A stretch of DNA of 64,000 nucleotides. Origin: Piper betle (Eukaryota; Streptophyta; Magnoliopsida; Piperales; Piperaceae). The translations under genes and the position numbers were made by a program. The DNA is taken from contig JAURVB010000636.1 in the NCBI GenBank assembly GCA_033002965.1, forward strand, positions 1 through 64,000. The letters are read 5' to 3'. Positions 35,701 to 47,824 of this stretch are shown one piece after another. The notes under the pieces were generated by a model. That model searched no databases. It was not told the origin of the DNA and was given only the letters and a program-made list of their open reading frames with translations. Position 1 is the first letter of the stretch, and every line of letters starts with the position of its first letter.

Positions 35701-37724
35701 TTAGGGAGTCATTACATAATTTTTACATATTTTATTAATACATTTTAGGTTGTTCATTGAGGAGCCTAAACTCAGAACATGGCAACACAATCACACAGAG
35801 GCAGCGTACACAATTTTTAGTTAGGTGTTTTGTTCATATCCGTAAGGTGGTTAGATTAGGCTTAGTATTTTTCAGGAGAGATCCAACATCTATAGAAACA
35901 AACAAGCATAAGGATGACTCCAAAAGCCTACTACATAAGGGAGTAAAAATTAGGAAATTGGAAACATGGTCGCTATAACCATAAGAGAAAGCTATCAATT
36001 TTTACCAAGTTTGGCCCCATTTTGTGCATTTACAAACCATAAAAGAACAAATTTACAACAAAAAACATATAGATCTACATGTTATGAGTCTATCAAGACC
36101 TAAATCATGCAAAATAAAGATCTACATAGTAAGATATCATTTTTATGGTGAAACAATACAAGATCATGACAGCAGTGGATGTAAATATACATATCTATTT
36201 TTCTTCATACTCATATCTAATGATTCCAACCTCTACAGACTCCAAACAAACAAATCTATATGGAAAAAATACAACAAAAATGGGAAGGTCATTTGGGGCT
36301 TCCTACCCAAAGACCTACTACCCTAGGTAATAAACAAATTGATTCGAAAACCTTCGGGTGGACGGCCCAGGTTCTACAAATGGACCTAAGTCATCTGTTC
36401 AAAATAATTAACCCAAACTGAAGATCTATATACTATTACTACTAATAAATCGGATCTTATCTAAATATGAATTAGAGATAGGATTAATTTTGGGAACTGC
36501 CCAATATAATGAATTAATGTGTATTGGAGGTAGGACATATTGGACATGCCTGGGTCATCAATGCTAAAAACATAACAATGGATGTGCTTAGAGGCACAAC
36601 CATTGCCACTTATTCAAATAATTGAGGATTAGACATTTAAGGGATGCACGACTGTTAGATTGTCTATTTTGATGAATGACATCATTTGGCCAAATTATTA
36701 CACAGCCCCTTGTATCAAAGTTATTTTATTTTGGTGGTCAAGAAAAAAATTATTGTATTTTGTCCTCTTGAGGCTTGCCTCATTGATTAAAAGGACATCC
36801 CTCCTCCCGAATGTCTTGGATTTTAGCCCCTACTAACTTCTAATCCTAACTTCCTATTAACAAGAGTCTGCTATATATTTTTTTCAAAGCAAAGTCAATA
36901 TTTTAGGCTTGTCATCTTTGCCATTTGATTATTAGTAATTGCATGAATTTTTCCTTATCTAAGAAGTGGCTAGGTAGCACATTTATGTGGTATGCTATTA
37001 TCATCTATTTATTTGCTTATTTATCTACTTACAATAAAGTTTAGTTTTTTTTCTGCCGTAGTTAATTATGTGTCCACATGATGGAAAGCATATAGTAATT
37101 CCTATTTCATAATAAAGTCATTCTATATTAATTTTACTGATAAAAATTCCTCTTATCAATCTTAATTTAAACACTTTTTCAAATAATAACTATTTTTCAC
37201 TCTTCACTTACTCTCAAAATTTCATCAATTTCTATTTTTTAATTAGTGTTTAGTTTATGATTATTTTTTAAATTAATATTAGAGAATTTTTTAAGTATAA
37301 TTCTATTCAAACTAGAAATCTTGATTTTATTAAAAATATCTAATTATTGTTTTAAAATAATAATAATAAATCTTTGAATATGAAAATAATAAAAAAATTT
37401 AATCTATACTTTATTTAAACTTTTATTTTTAATAAAAATTAATTAAAATAAATTTCAAATATAACCTGGTCATTGCACTGGTCTTTGACTAGTATTAACT
37501 AAAGTTGGGGATTTCATTCTTGCTGTGCTTAATTCTTGCTCATATTAGCATCAGACTTATGTAGATACCATATTTTTAATAAGCGTTGACCGAAAAAATG
37601 CATATTAGTTCTCATAATTGCTGTTCCCAATAAAAGCGGTTCCTCATTAATATTCTTAATAAAAGCTCCCTTATCAATCTTAGTAAAAACTTTTTTCTAA
37701 TATTATATATGAACTCTATGTACA
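32761..37724. other. Non-genic stretch with LTR-like ends and a GC-rich repeat
   Basis: 33000-33360 is GC-richer and full of GGCCA/TGGCC words, like the centres of the TIR elements at 42400-42650 and 46140-46380. TGTAACACCCCAATTCGG at 33581 and TATAACACCCGACATCGG at 34741 look like reversed LTR ends, but I could not find their partner ends. Fragments near 33530 and 36375 resemble the LTR/TRIM remnants at 49448-50300. No gene is supported. Confidence 0.35.
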
Positions 37725-38092
37725 TGAACTACACCTCATATAGCCTAAATGAGCTACATCTCTCACTTTAAGCAATTTAGTAGGCCCCAAAATTCAAAAA
37801 TTAAATAGATCAATAAAATAATAAATAATGAGGGTAATTATAAAATTTTGAAAAAAATCTAATGTTTATAACATTTTCATCTTAATTATCAAAGTAATTG
37901 TAATAAAAATCAATTTTAAAATATTGATTAAGTTGTACATCTTTTGAAAATTTAAAAGTCCGTGATAATGATGTTAAAAAAAGATAAAATTTTATCAACA
38001 TCATACTTATGCACACTACTTTTAATATATATACAAATATTATTTTGTGAAACCCGTTAAAAAAGTTTAAATTAAATACGTAGCTCATATAA
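37725..38092 (+). mobile_element. AT-rich MITE, copy 1 of an inverted pair
   Basis: The ends read CTACACCTCATATAGCC at the left and TAGCTCATATAAAA at the right, which are related inverted repeats. The interior matches the reverse complement of 39561-39950, for example TTTTCATCTTAATTATC and GATAAAATTTTATC. No coding sequence is present. Confidence 0.55.
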
Positions 38093-38497
38093 AATTTTCC
38101 CTTATTCATTTCCCTTTCTTCATGTAAATTCAAAACTATAATAATCTCCATAATTATATTAATGATTTTCAAATAATTTTACCATGTATATATGATTGTT
38201 TTTAATATCAAGTTTGCCTTTTTTACTAGTTATTATAGAAATTTTCATGTATGTATGATTTTATCCAAATTAGAAATCTCTATAATATAAAAGTTTTTAG
38301 TTATTTTAATAAAAAATAATCCAATTTTTTTAAATATATAAAAATGAACAAAAGAGTTATGATCTCTATTCTATTTAATATTTAAATTAAAGAATTAATT
38401 AAAATAAAATTTAAAGATTATAATCCACTCATTACACTGGTTTTTGATAATACTTTATGTCACTACGGATATGTTTAACAAATTGAGAGGCTTCTTG

Positions 38498-39430
38498 TAA
38501 AATCCAAGCTTCGAACAAGATTTTACTCTATTGACTGACTCAAATTGGCTTGGTTCTGCTTGGTTTGATCCTGGCAAGTTTAATTTATTTTTGAATATTA
38601 TCAGTATTCGAGCACTCAATTAATGTTTATACTACAATGTTTGCTTTACTGAGTTGTTTACTGACTGGTCTGGTGGATCTATTACTGTTAGAGGGACATC
38701 TCAGATTTTTCTTGGTAATTTTGGAGTACTTTATGGTGTGTATTGATCAACACGATCGTGTTGAGTCGTGTGATAATTTAGAGTTTATTGTAATTCTGGA
38801 TGACTTGCGACTTTGATTCGCCTTGTCGTTCCAATTCTGATAGTATAAAATATGCCTGCATACTTCCCTGATTTCCCTCCCTCACCGACCGTGGGTGGAG
38901 CCGGTTTTTCATCTGACTTCATGTCGATGGCCACACCACGATCACCGATCAATTGGCCACTGTGCTGGCTATCGACCCCGATAAGCACCAGCGGTGGCTA
39001 CCATGCCGTTCGCCGAAAACTCTCGCCCAAAGTTGGCATTTTGCTCACGGCCACTGATCTTCGCATCGGGACTAGCTCGGCTACCGTTTTGACCACCAAC
39101 GTGACCGCTGTGTCACGATTGATCAGTTGTCGCCGAATCCTGCCGTTGTTGTGGCCAGGATCGTCGCGGGCATCCTTTTATTCAGTTTTCGACCGTCATC
39201 TTCTCTGACCAAATCCAGCCAATCGTTGTCGCCGCCATTGTGACCGCTGACACCGGCTCTACCTGTTGGGACCCTCGTCGGAGTATTTGTGGTTTGTATA
39301 TCGTGACGGGTAAGCAGCTCACCTATCCATACATTAATTATGCGAGGACCCGTAAAAAGACCATTGGATTAGGAGGACGGTTGGATGTTGAGCTATTTTG
39401 TCTATATCAAAAGCCATATATGATTTAAAT
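38498..39430 (+). mobile_element. Possible truncated, diverged long LTR
   Basis: It starts TGTAAAATCCAAGC and soon has GATTTTAC, echoing the TGTAAAACCC...GGGTTTTAC start of the long LTR family. A GC-rich segment (38870-39260) then follows, as in the LTR copies. Detailed similarity is weak and no right end is visible, so this is only a candidate. The open frame over 38852-39208 lies in the GC-rich segment and is not recognised. Confidence 0.3.
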
Positions 39431-39560
39431 GGGTGTCCAAATTTGAAAGTTACTAATATTCTTATATTAGCAAAAACAACCGATGTTTATAAGCTTACCC
39501 TTTTAGAATTCCTAATTAGGCTCCAAATTCTCTTAATAATAATAAAAGGGAAAATTATAG

Positions 39561-39950
39561 TGAGTTACACCTCATATAATTTATATGAACTCCACATTTA
39601 ATTTGAACATTGTTTCGTACGACTTATGTAATGAGATTTACATGTATAAAAAATATAAAGTTCGTAAATAGGAGGTTGATAAAATTTTATCTTTTTTATT
39701 TAACATCAATATAACTTGCTTTTCAATTTTTAAAAAATGCACTAGATTAAAAATATTTTTAATTGACTTTTATGAAAATTATTTTGATAATTAAGATGAA
39801 ATGGTTAAAAACATTAAATTATATTAAACATGTATAAATTCCCATATTATTTATTTTTATATTTATTTATATAGATTTTAAGTAATGGGACCAACAACTA
39901 AATTGCTCTAAATATAATAGGTAGCTCATATAAGCTATGTTGTGACTCGT
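39561..39950 (-). mobile_element. AT-rich MITE, copy 2 of an inverted pair
   Basis: The left end GTTACACCTCATATAA and right end GTAGCTCATATAAGC pair as imperfect inverted repeats. The body is the reverse complement of the copy at 37725-38092, about 1.5 kb away. Confidence 0.55.
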
Positions 39951-41474
39951 GTATATAAGGCTCATAATAAAAACAATAATTACTTTATATAAAGCAAGTA
40001 TTTATAATAAGCCAGAATAAACCACTAAGGCCCATTATACAGGTAATAAAACATGGACACACCCTAATCACCCACTAATGTCATTAGGAAGAGGTTCATA
40101 ACAAGGCCCCCTTGTGCATATTTGAAGGCATAGTCAATGAACATGAGTATTTCATAAACTAGGTTTAGCATTTTGGTATTGACAAGATATCAATTTTGCT
40201 TCAGGACTATTTGGGTCAAATTCTCTGAAAATATTGGTAGTCTTACTTAACTCTTGATAACGAAGTAACAACCACGCTTTGAATAAGAAAAAAACGAAGT
40301 GCAACCAAGCTATCTTTCAAAGAAACAAAAAGAGGCATACAAACTAGATCAAAGCATTGTCAATTGACCAAACAGCTTATTTGACTATCTCTCTCTCTCT
40401 AGAAATTATATCCGATAAAATATACGTGAAATAATGGAGATCTAGCCATGATTTTGTCCAAAATTGGACCTCGTCCAAGTCCTTCAAGTTTCAACCAGTG
40501 AAGGTGCCACTCCCACCATCCATTCCATCTCTTTCAACAATCAACACCAAAGTATCCATTACGAAAATGAAGGCAAAACCACCATGAGTTTCTCTGATAA
40601 AAGACCCAGTCATGTCTTCCATGAACGAAGATTATCTTTTCATAAAAAAGAAAAACGAAGATCGCGAGCTCTATCACAAGTAGAAAAACTAACCGTAAAG
40701 CTGGTCACTAAAACTGGGTTTATTGGTAAAATATAATATTTGCCGCCTGATTTAAAGGTCATATGCTGCTATATGTTTTTGTACGTGACTTTGATTCGCT
40801 TATATATATATATATATTATTATTATTATAAGATTATTTTTTCGCTGTTATCCTATTTTAATTTTTTTCTTACACGAAATTAATTCTAACCCTGCGAATC
40901 CATCTGTCCACGTCATTCCATTTTTACGAAATCTCTCCCTCCCCAAAACTCTCATCGTCACTTGTTTTTTACATGAAGATAAGATTTACAAATTGATCTA
41001 GGCCCTCTATTTAGATCTGAATGACCATAATTTGTTTGTCTTTAGTGACAAATAAGTTAACATACGGAGGCAAGATCTTCCGAGCCTTACCACAATCCGC
41101 TCTTTCTTTAAAGTAGACCCCACATGCATTATCCTCCCACATGCATATCTTGACTTTTAACTAATTCAAAACTTTATATTCTGAATTTTACCGCTCAGGT
41201 TTCTCGAAAAAGTGACAACTCCATGCCCTTTTCAATGCATACAAATTCAAATTAAATCTTCAAACTTTGAAATTTTTTAGATAAGCATGAACTCTTACAA
41301 AAGAATATAACCTTCTTCCCACTCTTATAAAATATTCATTGATAAGAAATATTAATTAGAATTCAATCATATATAATCTCAAAAGTCAATTAGTATTTTG
41401 ATTAAAATTTATTCTCTTTTTGTTTAATATATATTTAATTTTTGCAATTGAGCAACTTTGTGTATGTATATATG
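39951..41474. other. Intergenic DNA, one unassigned open frame
   Basis: A 90-codon plus-strand frame at 40464-40736 (MDLVQVLQVSTSEGATP...) is not recognised and has no splice or promoter context. The remainder is AT-rich, with a (AT)n(TTA)n tract near 40801-40830. Confidence 0.35.
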
Positions 41475-42211
41475 AGAAAAACTTTATTCAGCCGAGGTAG
41501 AGAAGCTTTCGCACCATATATTAATGTGGACTATCTGATTACATGGACGATCCAGATTAATATGTGTAAGATAATACCTTAGGGTAGTGTTGAGGCACTC
41601 TAATTTAATAAGCGGCTACCGCAGCCTTCGACTGTAGGTGCCTTAGTGGCTGCTTCTAACCCTCGCTGCCCCAATCGCTGCCTCCGACTATTAAACACAA
41701 TTGGAGACAACAAAAATAAACCCATCTTCATGAGATAAGCTCTACTCCATGCCATGCTAAAAATTTCAAAAATACAAAAGAAAGGTTTCAATCAATACAA
41801 ACCAAGATTCAATCACATAAAACCAAACAATCTCAGCATTCAACCTTAATTTTTCAGCTTTGGCGTTGAAGGTGATAGGCAATGCAACAGTGGTTAGAGG
41901 ATACAGTCCGAAGGAGTGGTGAGAGAAGGCAGGCTGAACAGAGATAGTCGGAGGCAGTGACCGAAACAATGGTGGAGAGGAGGTGGCGACCAAGGCAGCA
42001 ATGGTCAGAGGCGGCGATGGAGCAGTGGCGAGGAGGCGGTGGCCAGGGCACCTACGGTTGGACGAGGCAGCGGCGACATATGAAATTGGGTGTCGGAACA
42101 CTGCCCTCAGGTATCATCTTATATATATTAATCTAGACTGTCTATGCAATCAGACTGTCCATATTAATATGTGGTGAAGAAAGCTTCTTTGCCTATGGTT
42201 GAGTAAAGCTT

Positions 42212-42213
<2 letters not shown>
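41475..42213. mobile_element. TIR element 1 of an end-to-end array
   Basis: The left 115 bases (41477-41591) and the right 115 bases (about 42098-42213) are inverted repeats of each other: ACTTTATTCAGCC/ACTTTACTCAACC, AGAAGCTTTC, ATATTAATGTGGAC and TAGTGTT/CAGTGTT pair in order. The centre is GC-richer and its open frames are not recognised. The right end runs straight into a (TA)n tract. There is no transposase, so it is non-autonomous. Confidence 0.75.

Positions 42214-42247
<34 letters not shown>
42213..42247. repeat. (TA)n tract between TIR elements 1 and 2
   Basis: About 35 bases of alternating TA form the boundary between two adjacent TIR elements. Confidence 0.95.
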
Positions 42248-42249
<2 letters not shown>

Positions 42250-43942
42250 TAATGTGCACCCGGGTATAAATTTTTTTCTAGCCCGGACTTTGATTTGAGC
42301 TGCCCGGTTACAAGGATGACCCAGATCTATTATTAAAAAAGAAAAACTAAACTTTGATCTGGCTCATCTGATTACAAGAACGGCCAAGATCTAATGTTTT
42401 CAAAAAAGGCCGCCAAGCGGTTGTGCGCAGCCGTGGGCAGCCAACCGCGGCCAAATCTGGCAGCCACTAGCCACATCTAGCGACGGGTAGCCTCGTTCGG
42501 CCGCTCATTGGCCAAATCCAATCGCGGGGTGGCCAGACATGGCTGGCTATGGCTGGATCGGGCCTTGTGGCCAAAGATCAACCATTTTTATTTTTTGCTT
42601 GGCTTGATCTGGTTGTCGCCGGCTAGGTCTAGCCACTGCAGGCTGAATATGGCCTTCCCCCTATAACATCCTAAATCTGGTTCATGCTCGGGAACTAAAT
42701 AGGAATGTCATTGGTCCCGGTTGTGTCGGCTAACTTCAACCCAATTTATTGCAGATCACTTTGCATGGATGAATGCACAAAAACCCTAACATACTACTAC
42801 ATAGATGATATGACAAGTGGATAACATACCAAAATAATTCCAATGAAAATTGATAAAATTCGTAAATTAAGATGGACAGAGTCTCCCCTAAAAGTGCAAT
42901 TAAAACCAACACTGTCAAATCGACATGTATAAATATATATATATAAAGATATCATGCATTTACATTTACACAAAATTCTAATCTGTTGCATAAGTCATTC
43001 TAAATCTTGGGTCTGGTCCATTTGTGCATTCTATTCACTTTTCACATCAAATTATCTAAACAAATTTACTAAAACATATGTATTCAAATGTCACAATTTG
43101 AAATTCTCCTAATGAAGCAAATAACATATCATATTATTATACCTTGTATTACATCACACCATTCTCAATATAATGACAACATAAACAAAACATTAGCATT
43201 CTATCATCTGACATGTGTGTGCAAGAGACATCAATGCTCATCCGTCTAGGCTGGCACATCCTACTCATGATCATCACCTACATATATTATAAAAACACGT
43301 CAGTAATGAGTGTCACTGGTCCAAAATATAACTAATATCAAATTGGCTATGAGAGCAAACAGTCATATGAAAAAACATTCATATATTTCTTGTGAACTCT
43401 CTGAAGGGCACTTACTGAGGACCCACTAAGTTGCAGACCCAGTAGCATCCCGAAGTGACTGCTGTTCTGATGCTGATGCCTCTCTTGACATTTTCTCATT
43501 TCATTTTCTGGTCCCTTGGGACTACTAGTATATCCTAAGACATATCCTTTCCTCCATAATTCTCCTAGCCTTGAGCACGAAGACCGAGTACTCTTAGGCA
43601 GATACCTTTAATACCCTTTGAACCACAAGTCTAAACATGCGCTGTATTAAATACTACTTGTAAGCCTCTACATTCTTCGGGTGTGAGGAACTCAAACATA
43701 GAGTTGTCAGGATCCCTCGGGAATGGAAGAGCCTGCTCACTAATGCAGAGCTAGCTTTGACTAGCACATGCACCCACTCATGGTATGTGCAAGTCGGTTT
43801 TACTATCTCCCGTCTCACTGAAAATTCGATAAAATTATATATATAGGCCTGAGAAGAGATTCATATAACAGGCCCGAAGGTAACTTGTGATGGATCTTAT
43901 TTTTGAAAGCATACTCGAAGGATCTCATCCTCGAGGGTTACT

Positions 43943-45200
43943 TGTAAAACCCATGATTTGAGTCAGGGTTTTAAAATTTGAACCAGTTGGTTTGACTATT
44001 ATTTTTAGAGTCGAGTCTAGTTTAAATTATGAGACGACCATTCATTTTTCTCATTGATTATTCGTTTTTCTCATCGACCATTCGTTTTTCTCACCAACCA
44101 CTCATTTTCTTCCCCCTTTACACCTATTTTTTCCACACTTCTGACACACCATCCATCCAACACCATCCTTTTCACCCAACTTTCTTCTTTTTTCTTCCTT
44201 CTCTTTTCCCCTACGATCCTCGCTCAAGCCAGCCACAACCTTGTTGCCGTCACCACATGACTGACAATTAGGTACGGAGTAAGAGGTCACTATTTAAGCG
44301 CTAAGACACGCTCAGAGCTTCTACCAGGTCAATTTAGGACTCGCCCCTAATTTATTGTTCTATTCTATCGTGATTTAATTTTTATAGATTGTAGGATGAG
44401 TTGAGTGGTATTTTATTAGATCCCCTTAGCTCGGGCCATTTAATCGAATAGTTTTCTGGATTAATAACTCTCGAGGAGGAGATTCCTTGAGTATGTTTTT
44501 AAAAACAAGATCTACCACAAGTTGCCTTTGGGCCTATTATATAAAGCCCTACCAAGACCTATATAAATGTAGTTTTTGCTTTTCCGATAATCGTACTACA
44601 CTAACGGGCATGTGCCAATCAAAGCTGCCGACAACCATGCTACGCAAGTAGCATGTGTCAATTGTAAGCCGAAATACCAACAACCATGTTATGCAAGCAG
44701 TATGTGCCAGTTGAAGCCGCCAATAACCATGCTACGCAAGTGGCATGTGCCAGTCGTAAGCCAGAAATATTGACAACCATGCTACGCGAGTGGGTATGGA
44801 AGTAAGAAAAAGGGCTTAGGATATAACAGTAATCCCAAGGGACCATAAAGTGAAATGAGAAAATGCCAAGAGATGCATTACCAACAACAGATCAGTTCAG
44901 TTAAAGATGATTTCAGTTCAGTAGATGCCCTTCAGAGATTTTGTGATGCTTTCTTTCATATGAGAGTTTGTTCTTATAGCCAGTTTGATATTACTTATAT
45001 GTTTTGGACTAGTAACACTTGTTAGTGATGTGTTTTTATAATATATGCAGGTGATGATTATTAGTAGGATGAGCCAGCCTGGACGAAGGAGCAGTGAGGT
45101 CTCTTGCACACATGTCAAATGATAGAATATTTTGTTATGCTATCATTATATTGGGAATGATGTGATGTAATGTAAAATATGACAATTGAATTCGTATGTT
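43943..45200 (+). mobile_element. Forward-oriented LTR segment nested inside the reverse solo LTR
   Basis: Starting at TGTAAAACCC and followed by CAGGGTTTTA, the sequence switches to the forward orientation of the same LTR family. It matches the forward copies in TCTCGAGGAGGAGATTCCTTGAG (compare 1890-1912) and GGACTAGTAACACTTGTTAG (compare 2413-2432). Flanking sequence on both sides is reverse orientation. It looks like a second, internally deleted LTR inserted into the first; a local inversion is the alternative. Confidence 0.55.
44608..44795 (+). repeat. Tandem repeat, about 47-bp unit, four copies
   Basis: AACCATGCTACGCAAGT recurs with starts near 44633, 44681, 44725 and 44775, separated by GGCATGTGCCAGT and GTAAGCC-like segments. 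Single units of the same text occur in other LTR copies (reverse, near 5880-5930), so the array is a local expansion inside the LTR. Confidence 0.8.
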
Positions 45201-46482
45201 TTATTAAGAAAATTTCATATTTTTATTTAAAATAAAATAGCAAACTTGTCAATTCATTAATCCTTTCATGTTGTGCTAATAATTATCACCCTTAATAAAT
45301 TAAGTCAAAGTTAATAATACATCATGTCGTCGGTAATCGGTGATGGCTAGGGTTCATCACATGTCTCAGAGCTCGAATTTGGGGCTTGACAGCATCCAAA
45401 ATTCTATTGGCCTCGACTAGATGAGTTCGGCGAAAGATTTGGCCGGGATGGGTGGCGTTGGGCTCTACTCCTATCGGGAAAGGTCGTGGGAGGGTCCGCG
45501 ACTGGATGTTGGCGTCGGTGATCACTAGCGGTAGAATCGGTGATAGGTAAAGGGGTGGCATCGATGGTTTGGTATATAAAGGTGTCGGGGGAGAAGACAA
45601 GTGGTCGGGGGAGAAAAGGAGTGGTCGGGAGGTGAAAACAAGTGGTCAGGGGAAGAAGAGGAGTGGCTGGGGAGAAGGTTAGGGTTTTCTCATAAATAGA
45701 ACTTCATTTGACTTCAACTCGACTAAAAAATAATAACTAACTCATAATAATTCCTAAAAAATTCAAAAAAATAGGGGAAAATCTGATAAAAGATAATACA
45801 CACCAAAACATCACAATGACATGCTCTAAGATTAATAACCCACCCAAACTGCCCGTAACACGTCCTAATGTGTTATTCAACCTAAAATAATAATTCTACC
45901 ATCTAATACTAAAATAAATAAAAGAAAATCTGAGTGAACTCTCATATATTTTGATAACTCATTCGACTATTGTCTTACTGATGTTATCATCATATACTTG
46001 GGCACACATGACTCTCATGGTTCATAACACACGACCGGTCTCGGCTATGTACGCATGTTCTAAAGTTGACCCGACTAAAAATAATGGTCGAACTGGCCAG
46101 TTTAGACTATAAAACCTTGACTCGAGTTGCGGGTTTTATACCCCCGGCCAGATCTAAATGGGGGATGGCTAAGTCCAGCCTGTAGCTATCGGACCTGGTT
46201 GCGGTGGCTAGATTTGGTCATTCCCTCCGTGCAACAAAAAAAAAAAACCAAAATTTTTGTGGCTGCCCTCACCTAGCCACAAGGGAGCAGGGAGGAGGGG
46301 AGTCCACAACTTGGTGGGTTCGAGGTGGAGTGCAGTGGTTGTTGTGGGACGACCACCGCCGGCATTGGGAGGTTTATTTTTTATTTTGAAAACAATAGAT
46401 TTGGGTCATCCTTGTAATCAGACGACCAGATCAAAGTCTGGAGCAAAAATTTTTTTGCCCCGGGCTAAGGAACTCTTTACCC

Positions 46483-46514
46483 ATATATATATATATATAG
46501 TATATATATATATA
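46483..46514. repeat. (TA)n tract between TIR elements 2 and 3
   Basis: Two TA runs joined by a single G-containing interruption lie exactly between the ends of adjacent TIR elements. Confidence 0.95.
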
Positions 46515-47372
46515 GTGAATTTCCTTCCCCGAGGGCAGAAAATTTTTTCTGCCCCAAACTTTGATCTGGGCCGTTTGATTATAAGGACGGCCCAGATCTA
46601 TTGTTTAACAAAAAAAAGAAAAATAAACCTCCCCATGGCAGTCGTCGAGCAGCCGTGCTGGCCAGGGGCGGCCATGTTTGGCCACCCCTAGACCAAATCT
46701 AGCTGCAGTCGGATCTGGATGTGCGGCCAGGCGGCAAACAGACTTGGCCGGCGGTGGCCAAATCTGGTCACGTAGCCAAAAAAAAAGTTGTTAGCTGCTA
46801 TCGCCGCCTGCCAAGTCCTATCGCAAGTGACCTTGTTTGGCTGCCTACTGGTTGTGAGGGGGTTGAGGTGGAGCAGAGAGGGTGTAGGCCATAGCTGGAC
46901 AACATGGTCGAGGGGGAGCAGGGAAGGGTGCTAGCCGAGCGGGGGAGGGTGGGTGTCCTCGACGAGGGAGGGGGGAGCAGGGTAGAGGAGCGAGTCGCAA
47001 GCGGTGGGGGTTCGAAAGGCTTGGCGGCCACTGCAAGATGGCAGGGTCAAGGGGTAGCGGGGAGGGGTGCCGGCTGGGTGCAGGAGGGGGCTGTCTGTGG
47101 CTGGATAGAGGAGGGTGTCACGGGCGGCGGGTCCGCTCCCCCTCCCCCACCACAAATGCCCACCCTCCCCGCTCCCCCTCGACCCCGCCATCCCTCAACA
47201 GACATCCCCCCTTCCCTGCCCAACCAGCCATGACCGGAACGTGGCAGCCGACAAAAGTAGGGGTGGAGGATTTTTTTTTTCATCAAATCTAGGCTGCCCG
47301 ATCATAAGGACGACCAATATTAGAGCTTGGGGCAAGAAACTTTTCCTGCCCTGGCTGAGGAAAAGTTTACCC
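46515..47372. mobile_element. TIR element 3 of the array
   Basis: The left end has CCCCGAGGGCAGAAAA, TTTCTGCCCCAAACTTTGAT, then a GATCTGGGCCGT hairpin. The right end read in reverse has GCCAGGGCAGGAAAAG, CTTGCCCCAAGCT and a decayed form of the hairpin. The interior (46700-47240) is very GC-rich and opens frames of up to 109 codons on both strands, none recognised. Its low-complexity G/C content makes them unlikely genes. Confidence 0.75.
46563..46598. other. Perfect subterminal hairpin, 12-bp stem and 12-nt loop
   Basis: GATCTGGGCCGT at 46563-46574 is the exact reverse complement of ACGGCCCAGATC at 46587-46598. Diverged forms of the same hairpin occur in the ends of the neighbouring TIR elements. 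Confidence 0.9.
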
Positions 47373-47396
47373 ATATATGTGTGTGTGTGTGTGTGA
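47373..47396. repeat. (TA)n(TG)n tract between TIR elements 3 and 4
   Basis: A short TA run continues as TG dinucleotides between two element ends. Confidence 0.9.
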
Positions 47397-47800
47397 GTCA
47401 TTCAATTATAAGGAAAACCTAAATCTATTTTTTTCAAAAAAAAAATCTAAACTCTCCCCAGTGACACTAATAGTGGTGGTGGTGGTTGCAGTGGCAAAAT
47501 CCGGCCGCTGGAGGCTATGTTTAACCACCCACTGACCAAATCCAATCGTGACCGGATTTGGTCGCGCCGCCATAGATCTAGTCGCGTGCACTTATGAGGC
47601 GGCACTCCTAGAGCTGGCCGCTACCGGCCAAGTCTACTGCATTTTTCTTTTTTAAAAAAAGTGGTTAGTGGCTAGGTACCTGCACCGCAACATGGTCGTT
47701 GGCGAAAAAGGGTGTGGAGGGGTGTTTTGTTTGTTTTATTTTATTATTATTCTTTTTCCGCAGAGAACTCTCTCTATCCTTAGCTACGATAAACTTTTCC
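47397..47800. mobile_element. TIR element 4 of the array, left end shortened
   Basis: The left end starts inside the family terminus (CAATTATAAGGAAAACCTAAATCTATT) and lacks the outermost bases. The right end has CCGCAGAGAACTC, a decayed form of the usual end, before a (TA)n tract. The core again has GGCCAA/TTGGTC words, as in element 2. Confidence 0.55.
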
Positions 47801-47824
47801 ATATATATATATATATATATATAT
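47801..47824. repeat. (TA)n tract
   Basis: About 24 bases of alternating TA end the fourth TIR element. Confidence 0.95.

Larger units (their letters stand above)
42662..46140 (-). mobile_element. Solo LTR, 3.48 kb, inserted in TIR element 2
   Basis: It begins TATAACATCC (decayed TGTAACACC) and ends GGGTTTTATA (decayed TTACA). CCCCC flanks it on both sides (42657-42661 and 46141-46145), a perfect 5-bp duplication, and the host TIR element continues outward on each side. Landmarks shared with other reverse copies are at 43290-43930 and 45300-46140. The middle part is in the opposite orientation and is listed separately. It has no gag or pol. Confidence 0.8.
42248..46482. mobile_element. TIR element 2, split by a solo LTR
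   Basis: Outer parts are 42248-42661 and 46141-46482. The ends are long inverted repeats: CCCGGAC...CTTTGAT...GTTACAAGGATGACCCAGATCTATT on the left mirrors the right end, where CTTTGATCTGG, GATTACAAGGATGACCC and ATCTATTGTTTTC read in reverse. The left side also carries a second internal copy of the end motif (about 42355-42405). Without the LTR insert the element would be about 750 bp. The centre is rich in GGCCA words and has no gene. Confidence 0.75.

Noticed and set aside
38852..39208. 118-codon plus-strand frame as a possible gene
   Set aside because: It sits in a GC-rich segment of a probable truncated LTR, with no domain, splice context or recognised similarity.
46798..47396. Proline- and glycine-rich frames of up to 109 codons
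   Set aside because: Low-complexity GC-rich core of a TIR element; the frames face each other on both strands and resemble no known protein.
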